Positions 1-5,723 of a stretch of 8,673 nt of DNA are shown here, piece after piece. Positions within the stretch are counted from its first letter, which is position 1; each line of letters begins with the position of its first letter. The stretch comes from Rickettsiales bacterium (GTDB lineage Bacteria > Pseudomonadota > Alphaproteobacteria > Rickettsiales > UBA1997), in NCBI GenBank assembly GCA_947496905.1, contig CANMEW010000052.1:1-8673 (forward strand), read 5' to 3'. A program made the translations under genes and the position numbers. Below the pieces are notes generated by a model. That model searched no databases and was not told the origin of the DNA. It saw only the letters and a list, made by a program, of their open reading frames with translations.

Positions 1-181
1 TGAATTTTACTAAAATTATTTGCCAGAAAATGAGGGACCACCACTCGATTTCTGGTAAAAAAATAGTAGTAGAAAGTCTTGTAGAAGCAAGGGGGATGTG
101 GGGTGAGGAGGTATTTCAGGATGGACTATTTAGTTGCAGAGTTTCAATTTTTGCGTGGTGAGGTAAAAATTTTTGAGAATT
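1..181. other. Non-coding or unresolved region downstream of recF
   Basis: No gene is recognised here. Three things are visible. Positions 3-17 form a short perfect inverted repeat (AATTTTA, one base, TAAAATT). Positions 21-29 pair with 49-57 (TGCCAGAAA with TTTCTGGTA, one G.T pair on the plus strand), enclosing a smaller four-pair stem and a nine-base loop. On the minus strand this stem lies beyond the recF stop, but it is followed only by an interrupted T tract, so it is at best a weak terminator. On the plus strand the frame starting at base 3 stays open to a TGA at 159-161. That could be the end of a convergent gene entering from outside the window, but I do not recognise the peptide. Confidence 0.35.
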
Positions 182-1336
182 TCATAATTCAATAATTTGA
201 ATTCCGTTATAATTTAAAAGTTCTGTTGGAACTAGGTTAACGTTGGTTGCGCTGAAAAATGATTGCAGCGACGTGGCCTTTATTTCTTCGAATAAATCAC
301 TCTTTCTTCGGTCATCCAAATGAGATGCGATTTCGTCGAAAATCAGAACTGTTGGTTGGTTTTTGTAAGTAGCGGAGATCTTGGCGCGAGCTAGCGTGAT
401 GCCGATCATGATTGCTTTTTGTTCGCCGGTTGATGAGCGAGTCGCGGAAGTATTTTTGTCAGAAAAAATTGCATCAAAATCGCTGCGATGAACTCCAAAG
501 TTAGTTTTAAAATTTTCTAAATCTGCTGTGCGATTTTCTTTAAGTTTAGTTTTGTAAAGCTCCTCAAGCTGCACTGCATTTCGTTCTTTAGTCATCTGCT
601 CCACATCACCAATTACGTAAAGTTTTGGTTTTGGAAAATTTGAAGAAAAAGAAGTGATCGCTCTGTTAAAAAAACTTAGCGCCTCAATGCGAGCGGAAGC
701 AATTGCTGAGCCAAGTTCAACGATTTGGTTTTCAATAATTTCAACCCATTTTTCACCACTTTTTGGATCGGCAGAAAATTTATATTTTTGTAAAATTAGC
801 AGTCGCTCCTTGAGTAATTTTTGGTAAGAGTTGATGCGAGAAGAATGCTCAAAATCAATGTCTGAAACAATTTTATCGAGGTAATCGCGGCGCTCACTTT
901 TTCCCAGAATAAAAAGCTGTTCGAGTTGCGGAGTGAGACAAATGAAGTTGATGAGGTAATTTTTGATGTCGGTTTGACGTGCGGCATTTAAGGATTCTCC
1001 ATTGATCTCGAGAATTTTCTTCTTTTGATTGGCGTTGAAAGAAACGCCAATTTTTTCGATAAATTCGTGATCAGAAAGTTCGGCATAAATTCCGAATTGC
1101 TGTTTTTTTTCTTGAGAGATTTTGTCGTCAAAAATCATTTCTTCAAAATCGCAGCCACGCAAAGAAGGGCTGCGACCAATGGTCGAAATGGCTTCGAGAA
1201 TGTTGGTTTTCCCAGCGCCATTCTCTCCAATAAAAAGGATTAGCCTCGAAGAAAAATCGAATCTTTTGACGAGAAAATTACGAAAATTTGTGAGGATGAG
1301 TTTTTTAATGCGTGTTGACAAACTTGGATCCGACAT
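182..1336 (-). CDS. recF: DNA replication and repair protein RecF
   Basis: RecF is a cytoplasmic SMC-like ATPase that, with RecO and RecR, helps load RecA on single-stranded gaps and stalled forks. The 384-residue product has a Walker A motif (GENGAGKT, residues 37-44), an ABC/SMC signature (STGEQKA, 302-308) preceded by a conserved GVHRSDF element (281-287), and Walker B (VLIFDE, 330-335) followed by SHLDDRR. The N-terminal LTNFRNF segment is typical of the family, and the length is close to normal. The ATG at 1336 lies five bases beyond the hisF stop and has no clear Shine-Dalgarno sequence, so translation may be coupled to hisF or use leader-independent initiation. recF is often next to dnaA/dnaN; here it follows hisF instead. 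SbcC and other SMC-like proteins are much longer, so RecF is the secure reading. Confidence 0.95.
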   Translation of the reverse strand: MSDPSLSTRIKKLILTNFRNFLVKRFDFSSRLILFIGENGAGKTNILEAISTIGRSPSLRGCDFEEMIFDDKISQEKKQQFGIYAELSDHEFIEKIGVSFNANQKKKILEINGESLNAARQTDIKNYLINFICLTPQLEQLFILGKSERRDYLDKIVSDIDFEHSSRINSYQKLLKERLLILQKYKFSADPKSGEKWVEIIENQIVELGSAIASARIEALSFFNRAITSFSSNFPKPKLYVIGDVEQMTKERNAVQLEELYKTKLKENRTADLENFKTNFGVHRSDFDAIFSDKNTSATRSSTGEQKAIMIGITLARAKISATYKNQPTVLIFDEIASHLDDRRKSDLFEEIKATSLQSFFSATNVNLVPTELLNYNGIQIIEL

Positions 1337-1341
1337 CTTTT

Positions 1342-2100
1342 TCAGCAGACTCTAACAGCGATATTTTTTTCAGCTAAAGATTTTTTGGCTTGCTGAATTG
1401 AATATTCTTTGAAGTGAAAAATTGAGGCGGCCAAAACAGCTGAGGCGCCAGCTTTTATTCCATCCGCCAAATGCTCTAAAGTACCGACTCCACCAGAGGC
1501 AATTACTGGAATCGAAACTTGTGAGGTAATTTTTTTAATTAGCTCTAAATCGTAGCCAGATCTAGTCCCATCCTGATCCATTGATGTCAAAAGAATTTCT
1601 CCAGCCCCCAATTTTTCTACTGCAACAGCCCACTCAATCGCATCGAGTCCTGTAGGTTTTTTTCCACCATGAGTAAAAATTTCGTAATTACCCAATGAAT
1701 TTTTCTTCGCATCAATTGCTACAACAACGCATTGCGCCCCGAATTTATTTGATGCTTGAGAGATGAGAGCTGGACTTTTTATTGCCGCACTATTTACCGA
1801 AACTTTGTCTGCGCCATATTTGAGTAAATTAGAAAAATCCTGAACCTCACAAACTCCGCCACCAACCGTGAATGGGATGAAACAAGTTTGTGCAACTTTT
1901 TTAACTACATCAAGCATGGTGCTGCGATTTTCTTCCGATGCAGAAACATCCAGAAGGCATAACTCATCAGCGCCTTGCTCGTAGTAAAAGTTTGCTTGCG
2001 TGACTGGGTCTCCGGCGTCGATCAGATGTTCAAAATTCACACCTTTAACAATGCGGCCATTTTTAACATCTAAACAAGGGATGACGCGGTTTTTTAGCAT
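1342..2100 (-). CDS. hisF: Imidazole glycerol phosphate synthase, cyclase subunit HisF
   Basis: HisF is the (beta/alpha)8-barrel cyclase subunit that, with the glutaminase HisH, converts PRFAR to imidazole glycerol phosphate and AICAR in histidine synthesis. The 252-residue product opens with the family start (MLKNRVIPCLDVKNGR). It carries the two catalytic aspartates, Asp11 in CLDV and Asp130 in VVVAID, and the phosphate-binding loops FTVGGGV (78-83) and VIASGGVG (199-206). The MDQDGTRSGYDLEL segment distinguishes it from HisA. The ATG at 2100 matches the family start, but its upstream bases are C-rich with no Shine-Dalgarno sequence. It is followed at once by recF. No hisH is visible in the window. 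Confidence 0.96.
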   Translation of the reverse strand: MLKNRVIPCLDVKNGRIVKGVNFEHLIDAGDPVTQANFYYEQGADELCLLDVSASEENRSTMLDVVKKVAQTCFIPFTVGGGVCEVQDFSNLLKYGADKVSVNSAAIKSPALISQASNKFGAQCVVVAIDAKKNSLGNYEIFTHGGKKPTGLDAIEWAVAVEKLGAGEILLTSMDQDGTRSGYDLELIKKITSQVSIPVIASGGVGTLEHLADGIKAGASAVLAASIFHFKEYSIQQAKKSLAEKNIAVRVC

Positions 2101-2155
2101 TGGAGAGTTTTGAGGAGGGGCAGTTTAAATTTATTCTGAAGGGAGGTGTGCGAGT

Positions 2156-2179
2156 GGTTGGGGAGGGGGGGCGGGGCGG
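2156..2179 (+). other. G-rich tract, potential G-quadruplex
   Basis: In otherwise AT-rich DNA this short stretch is almost all G on the plus strand: runs of 2, 4, 7, 4 and 2 G separated by TT, A, C and C. The run of seven can be split, which gives four G-runs of at least three with one-base loops, so an intramolecular quadruplex is possible. The plus strand is the template strand for hisF and the minus strand is the corresponding C-rich leader. The structure is inferred; only the composition is directly seen. Confidence 0.5.
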
Positions 2180-2180
2180 T

Positions 2181-2212
2181 GTAGCGAAGAGGATTTATCC
2201 CCTCTCCGCTAC
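2181..2212 (-). terminator. Stem-loop just downstream of rpmB
   Basis: Bases 2181-2192 and 2201-2212 are complementary over twelve positions with an eight-base loop. The single non-Watson-Crick position is G.U in minus-strand RNA but A.C in plus-strand RNA, so the stem is fully paired only in the rpmB direction. It begins nine bases after the rpmB stop (TAA, 2224-2222). No T tract follows, so it may be a 3'-end stabilising or processing hairpin, or a Rho-assisted end, rather than a classical intrinsic terminator. Confidence 0.4.
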
Positions 2213-2221
2213 ATTCCAATT

Positions 2222-2611
2222 TTACGCGTTTTGCGCGATTAGAGCAGTTCTTTTGGCAACTTTTTTAGAAATTCTTTTAACGATGACTTTTTTTTCTTTA
2301 ACAATTTTTATTTCATCCAATTTACCGAGTTTGATCAATTTTCTTTTGATTTTTACCCGAAGTTTTTTTGCGAAATCGGTAAGTTTAGTAAAGCGGAAAT
2401 TCACCAAGAAGCCATCAATGTTGCCATATTTATTGATGGTCCGAAGTGTTGAGACGGCAACTTTTAGGTTTAAGTCTACGCCAAGAGTGTCACTTTTAAA
2501 GGAAAGTGTTTTTAAGTTTGGTAAAAATCTTCTTCTGGTTTTGCGATTAGAGTGGGAAACCTTGTTTCCACTCATCACGCCAACAGCAAGTAATTCGCAT
2601 TTTCTAGACAT
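2222..2611 (-). CDS. rpmB: 50S ribosomal protein L28
   Basis: This is a structural protein of the large ribosomal subunit. The first 30 residues are diagnostic of L28: the MSRKCEL start, GVMSGNKVSHS (residues 11-21) and NRKTRRRFLPNL (22-33). The STLRTINKYGNIDGFL segment (54-69) matches the usual middle and C-terminal part of alphaproteobacterial L28. At 129 residues it is longer than the roughly 95-100 usual in the class. From about residue 80 it runs into a Lys/Arg/Ile/Val-rich tail ending KRTALIAQNA. The ATG at 2611 gives the conserved start and has no Shine-Dalgarno sequence. L28 is often paired with rpmG (L33), which is absent here. The neighbours are a virB2-like gene upstream and a hairpin plus hisF downstream, so it is probably transcribed alone. 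Confidence 0.95.
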   Translation of the reverse strand: MSRKCELLAVGVMSGNKVSHSNRKTRRRFLPNLKTLSFKSDTLGVDLNLKVAVSTLRTINKYGNIDGFLVNFRFTKLTDFAKKLRVKIKRKLIKLGKLDEIKIVKEKKVIVKRISKKVAKRTALIAQNA

Positions 2612-2759
2612 GTCTGTGGATGTACTGAATCTGGTTGAGGATGTCGAGCTAGTCTTTTTAAGTTAGATTAGGTTCGATATGGTGATTCCTCGCAAAGAGG
2701 AGTACCACTTGTGTGGCGGCAAGAGATATTTAAGAAATTTTAGGAGAGGAGATCGAAAG
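2612..2759 (-). promoter_or_regulatory. Structured leader between virB2 and rpmB
   Basis: This 148-base gap contains a clear stem: 2681-2691 pairs with 2697-2706, ten pairs including a G.T pair and one bulged base, with a five-base loop. Next to it, 2705-2708 can pair with 2713-2716, or 2708-2711 with 2720-2723. These alternatives overlap the larger stem, so the RNA could switch. No T tract follows the main stem on the minus strand, which argues against a simple terminator for the pilin gene. It may be part of the 5' leader of rpmB, where ribosomal proteins are often autoregulated. I see no convincing -35/-10 pair. Confidence 0.35.
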
Positions 2760-3134
2760 CTAATTTACACTACCGCAGCTCACAGTGCTTTTGCCGTTGA
2801 TAGCAGAAACAATTGTTGGGGCGCCAAACATTGCGGCAATACCTAGGGCAACACCAATCAGCAAGCCCCAAGAGATTTTGCCAGTAAAGAACCCGACACC
2901 AACAGTGATGATGGCGAATGCGGCGAATGCCTTACCACCGCTACCGGTGACGATGTTCAAGGCTCTACACATTGAATCAACCAAAGCATTACTATCTGCA
3001 GTACTAACGCCAGTGGTGGTGATAGTGATAGATGATTGGGCGGCAGCAGTATTTGAAGTAGCTAAAGGAGCAATTGTTAAAAATAAAAAAGACAAAAGAG
3101 TGGCTTTTGCTAAAAAAGAGGAAATTTTTTTCAT
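2760..3134 (-). CDS. virB2: TrbC/VirB2-family type IV secretion pilin subunit
   Basis: This is a 124-residue small secreted membrane protein with the layout of VirB2/TrbC major pilins. Residues 1-32 form a signal peptide (MKK, hydrophobic LLSFLFLTIAPLA, cleavage probably after the Ala30-Ala32 run). A short Ser/Thr-rich stretch follows, then a helix of about 68-84 (FAAFAIITVGVGFFTG), a tight basic turn (Lys86), and a second helix of about 89-112 (WGLLIGVALGIAAMFG). The mature form would be about 92 residues. Two cysteines (56 and 120) flank the helices and could form a disulfide. The GKISWG turn and the AAMFGAPTIVS segment resemble Rickettsiales-type VirB2. In the family it polymerises into a conjugation or effector-translocation pilus. 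No other virB gene is nearby. The gene sits between murB and rpmB, as an isolated copy. The ATG at 3134 has no Shine-Dalgarno sequence. Family is secure; exact subfamily is not. Confidence 0.82.
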   Translation of the reverse strand: MKKISSFLAKATLLSFLFLTIAPLATSNTAAAQSSITITTTGVSTADSNALVDSMCRALNIVTGSGGKAFAAFAIITVGVGFFTGKISWGLLIGVALGIAAMFGAPTIVSAINGKSTVSCGSVN

Positions 3135-3243
3135 GTCAGGGAAATTGATTTTATTGAAGGAAGGGGGCGGGATAAAACCCGTGATTTCTAAGCGTAGCGG
3201 AAATTGTCAGCCGCACTTTAAAAATGCAACAAGGAACTTTTGA
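3135..3243 (-). promoter_or_regulatory. Gap between murB and the pilin gene, presumed pilin leader
   Basis: This 109-base gap should hold the end of the murB transcript and the promoter of the pilin gene. A compact hairpin at 3168-3181 (CGGG, six-base loop, CCCG) lies 34 bases before the pilin ATG. A weaker GCGG/CCGC pairing spans about 3197-3214. A -35-like CTGACA is present on the minus strand, but no good -10 follows at normal spacing. I cannot assign a promoter or terminator with confidence. Confidence 0.25.
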
Positions 3244-4128
3244 TCACTTAAAAATTTTTATTTCCCATTCCAAAATGACACGAGATTTTTTTTCTACCGA
3301 CTTTTTTACCTCATTGCCAAGGTCGATTAAATTCTGCGCTGAAGCCTTGCCGCGATTGATCATGAAGTTGCAATGTTTCTGAGAAATTTCTGCATCACCA
3401 ATTTTTTTTCCACGACATCCCGCCACATCAATTAGCTGCCAAGCTTTTTTATTTTCAGGATTTTTAAAAGTACTGCCACCGGTTTTTGCTCGAATTGGTT
3501 GGGAAATTTCCCTTTGCTGATTGAGCTCGAAGATTTTCTTTGTAACCGCTTCAACGCTTGATTTTTTAAGCTCAAACGTCGCTTCAATAAAAATGAATTT
3601 TTGAGCAATTTTGTTGCCGCGGTAAAAAAAACCAAAATCAGAATTTTTTAATTCGACTAAATTTCCTTCAAAATCTAATGCTTTTGCGCTTAGCAAAATT
3701 TTAGAAATGTCTGACTCGTAGCAGCCGGCATTCATTGCAACTGCCCCACCAACCGAACCAGGGATGCCGGTAAAAAATTCAAGACCAGCAAGAGCAGCAT
3801 TCCTGCTGTGCAAAGCCACATTGCCACAAAGAGCTGCGGCGCCAGCCGTTACAATGTTTTCTGCGCAAGAAATTTTTGCAAACTCACCCGTAAGCCTGAT
3901 TACCACACCTTTCACGCCCTCATCGCTAATTATTACATTTGATGCAGCGCCAAGAATTTGTACGGGAATTTCCTTTGGATAATTTTTTAAAAAAAATTGC
4001 AAATCATCAAGGTCGGCCGGACGAAAAAGAACTTCTGCCTTGCCGCCAACATCAAACCAATTTTTTAACTCAGCATCCTCTCGGTAAATTCCACGAATTT
4101 TGGGAAGTTTTTTTATTAGCTCAGACAT
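3244..4128 (-). CDS. murB: UDP-N-acetylenolpyruvoylglucosamine reductase MurB
   Basis: MurB is the cytoplasmic FAD enzyme that reduces the enolpyruvyl ether of UDP-GlcNAc with NADPH to give UDP-MurNAc, committing the precursor to peptidoglycan. In the 294 residues I see the FAD-binding GAASNVIISDEG segment (60-71), FFTGIPGSVGGAVAMNAGCY (118-137), a substrate-binding FFYRG (167-171), and GGSTFKNP (217-224) containing the proton-donor serine Ser219. The C-terminal LEWEIKIF holds the conserved glutamate. Length and motif set fit the shorter type II MurB. The ATG at 4128 overlaps the trmB stop by eight bases and lacks a Shine-Dalgarno sequence, so translational coupling to trmB is likely. Presence of MurB implies that the organism makes peptidoglycan or at least muramyl precursors. 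No murC, ddl or ftsQ neighbours are seen here. Confidence 0.96.
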   Translation of the reverse strand: MSELIKKLPKIRGIYREDAELKNWFDVGGKAEVLFRPADLDDLQFFLKNYPKEIPVQILGAASNVIISDEGVKGVVIRLTGEFAKISCAENIVTAGAAALCGNVALHSRNAALAGLEFFTGIPGSVGGAVAMNAGCYESDISKILLSAKALDFEGNLVELKNSDFGFFYRGNKIAQKFIFIEATFELKKSSVEAVTKKIFELNQQREISQPIRAKTGGSTFKNPENKKAWQLIDVAGCRGKKIGDAEISQKHCNFMINRGKASAQNLIDLGNEVKKSVEKKSRVILEWEIKIFK

Positions 4129-4804
4129 TGCGAGAGAGTTGGAGGATGATTGGAGAGCGACCTTCGGCGATGGCTTTTTTTTGGTATTTTGTTTCGACCC
4201 AGTCGGAAGGAAAAGTTTGCCAATCTTTTTTAGAATTAGCTAACCAAGTGAATTTTTTACTGCGTAAAATTGCTGACAAGATCCAAGTTTTGTAAGAGTC
4301 GTGATCAGTTACTATTGTAAGCGTTCCGCCATTTTTTATTTTTGGCGAGAGAGTTTCATCTAGAAATTTAGTGTCGATTAAGCGGCGCTTAAAATGTTTT
4401 AATTTCGGCCAAGGGTCGGGGAATAAAATAAAAACTTCGTCAAAAATTTTGTCAGGAAGTTTTTTTAACAAAATTCGCACATCTTCACGCGAAATTTTTA
4501 AATTTTGCAAAGGCTCTTTCTCAAGCTTAGCTAGTAAATTCACCACTCCATTGATGTGAGGTTCTGATCCAAGAAAAAATGTGTCAGGATTTTTTTTAGT
4601 TTTTTCGAACAAAAAATCGCCGAATCCAAAACCGATTTCTAAGCAAGTTTTTTGAGGAGGGGTGGCGAAGTTTTGGATTTCGTAGTGAGGCAGGAAGTTT
4701 TTGAGGAGGAAATTTTTGTGATCAGAAAGTTTACGGCTTTTTATGCGACCAAAACTGCGGATAAGATGGTGATTATTTTGATAATTTTGCGACTCTGGCT
4801 TCAT
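4121..4804 (-). CDS. trmB: tRNA (guanine-N7-)-methyltransferase TrmB
   Basis: TrmB uses S-adenosylmethionine to make m7G46 in the variable loop of tRNAs. From the ATG at 4804 the product has 227 residues. Motifs are the SAM-binding CLEIGFGFGDF (54-64), GSEPH (79-83), the family-defining FPDPWPKLKHFKRRL (128-142), TDHDSY (166-171), and the C-terminal TKYQKKAIAEGR (205-216). The frame is open five codons further to a TTG at 4819. I prefer the ATG because an AAGG sits eight bases upstream (4813-4816) and a GGAAG is closer still. This start overlaps the rpiB 3' end by 32 bases (4773-4804). The stop overlaps the murB start by eight bases. The gene is thus locked into a continuous translation unit with both neighbours. 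Annotation is secure; only the start is uncertain. Confidence 0.95.
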   Translation of the reverse strand: MKPESQNYQNNHHLIRSFGRIKSRKLSDHKNFLLKNFLPHYEIQNFATPPQKTCLEIGFGFGDFLFEKTKKNPDTFFLGSEPHINGVVNLLAKLEKEPLQNLKISREDVRILLKKLPDKIFDEVFILFPDPWPKLKHFKRRLIDTKFLDETLSPKIKNGGTLTIVTDHDSYKTWILSAILRSKKFTWLANSKKDWQTFPSDWVETKYQKKAIAEGRSPIILQLSRNV

Positions 4805-5222
4805 GTCTTCCGCCTTCAAATTTACTGGTGAGGAAGGCTTTCACAATTGATAAAGCCAATTTGTCTTTAACTGCTCTGGCGCCAAGGCAGACCGCGTTAG
4901 CATCATTGTGAGCCCGCGCTAATTTTGCTGATTTTACGTCGCGACAAAGTGCTGCTCTGACATGCTTGAAGCGATTGGCGGCAATTGAAATGCCTACACC
5001 GCTACCGCAGATTAAAATTCCAAATATTTGAGATTTTTTTTTAATTTTTGAGCAAAGGGCGTTGGCGTAATCTGGGTAGTCGACTGAGATTTCTGCTGAG
5101 TGACAGCCTAAGTCGAAAATTTGAAACCCCGCTTCCTGAAGTTTTTCAATGAGATTTTTTTTTAAAGAAAATCCGGCGTGATCAGAGGCAATGTAAATTT
5201 TTTGGGCTGGGATTTGTCTCAT
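4773..5222 (-). CDS. rpiB: Ribose-5-phosphate isomerase B
   Basis: RpiB interconverts ribose 5-phosphate and ribulose 5-phosphate in the non-oxidative pentose phosphate pathway. The 149-residue product has the LacAB/RpiB motifs: IASDHAGFSLK (11-21) with Asp14 and His15, the catalytic cysteine in ICGSGVGISIAANR (Cys72), and ARAHNDANAVCLGAR (102-116) with His105. The C-terminal GGRHEARVAKL is typical. The frame is open for 28 more codons into rpsI, but those residues show no family similarity and the normal length is near 150, so I take the ATG at 5222, 19 bases after the rpsI stop. No Shine-Dalgarno sequence is present. Two runs of nine A occur in the coding strand (complement of 5034-5042 and 5155-5163). 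The RpiB fold also includes galactose 6-phosphate isomerases, but those act as LacA/LacB pairs. Confidence 0.94.
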   Translation of the reverse strand: MRQIPAQKIYIASDHAGFSLKKNLIEKLQEAGFQIFDLGCHSAEISVDYPDYANALCSKIKKKSQIFGILICGSGVGISIAANRFKHVRAALCRDVKSAKLARAHNDANAVCLGARAVKDKLALSIVKAFLTSKFEGGRHEARVAKLSK

Positions 5223-5241
5223 CAGAGCAGAAGCTGAGGAG

Positions 5242-5715
5242 CTAACGTTTACGGTAAGTTTGAGCTTTGCGGGCTTTTTTGAGGCCGTATTTTTTACGTT
5301 CAACAACGCGTGAATCGCGGGTTAAGAAGCCATTGGTACGTAAAACTTTGTGATTAGTTGGATCGAAATCAACCAGAGCTTTACTGATTCCGTGAGCTAA
5401 TGCTCCAGCTTGACCGCTTTTTCCGCCGCCAACAATTGTTGCGGTAACGTCAAATTTATTTTCGACCTTTACAGCTCCAAATGGCGCTGTGGCGATGTTA
5501 AAAAGAATTTCTCTGCCGAGATAAATTTTAGCATCACGTTCGTTAATTTGAACTTTGCCGGTTCCTTTTTTAATCCAAACGCGAGCAATGGCATTTTTCC
5601 TTTTACCAGTTGCGTAAGAGCGGCCTTGCGCGTCAATTTTTTTCTCTTTCAAAACTGCTTCGACTTCAAGCGCTTCAACAACTTCGATGATTTTTTCTTT
5701 TACAACTGATGGCAT
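5242..5715 (-). CDS. rpsI: 30S ribosomal protein S9
   Basis: S9 is a small-subunit protein whose C-terminal tail reaches the P site. The 157-residue product has an acidic/Lys N-terminal extension (1-33), as is common in alphaproteobacteria, then the S9 core: YATGKRKNAIARVW (34-47), GTGKVQINERDA (51-62), GGGKSGQAGALAHGISKAL (96-114) and LTRDSRVVERKKYGLKKAR (131-149). The basic tail ends in the conserved Lys-Arg. It follows rplM by eight bases, the near-universal L13-S9 pair. The ATG at 5715 has an AT-rich upstream region with no Shine-Dalgarno sequence, unlike rplM, so it probably relies on ribosomes arriving from rplM. The stop is TAG at 5244-5242, just before rpiB. Confidence 0.97.
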   Translation of the reverse strand: MPSVVKEKIIEVVEALEVEAVLKEKKIDAQGRSYATGKRKNAIARVWIKKGTGKVQINERDAKIYLGREILFNIATAPFGAVKVENKFDVTATIVGGGKSGQAGALAHGISKALVDFDPTNHKVLRTNGFLTRDSRVVERKKYGLKKARKAQTYRKR

Positions 5716-5723
5716 AATTTTGA

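Noticed and set aside
2100..2666. A 188-codon open frame on the plus strand covering rpmB
   Set aside because: It is the antisense of a clearly recognised L28 gene. Its product is Phe/Leu/Ser-rich, as expected from reading a Lys-rich gene backwards, and has no family motif, although GGAGG motifs lie nearby.
2612..2759. A tRNA or known small RNA in the virB2-rpmB gap
   Set aside because: The stems do not form a cloverleaf and there is no T-loop GTTCRA-type motif. No known RNA family is recognisable by eye.
2785..3243. A 152-codon open frame on the plus strand opposite the pilin gene
   Set aside because: The minus-strand frame has a signal peptide and pilin helices. The plus-strand product is a low-complexity Ala/Pro/Val shadow.
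3939..4295. A 118-codon plus-strand frame across the murB-trmB junction
   Set aside because: It is antisense to two genes with secure family motifs and shows no domain of its own.
4805..4819. A TTG start for trmB five codons upstream of the ATG
   Set aside because: The ATG at 4804 has an AAGG at good spacing. The added residues are not conserved and would deepen the overlap with rpiB.
5223..5306. A longer rpiB start reaching into rpsI
   Set aside because: The extra 28 residues have no RpiB similarity, make the protein longer than the family, and are a frame-shifted reading of the S9 C-terminus.
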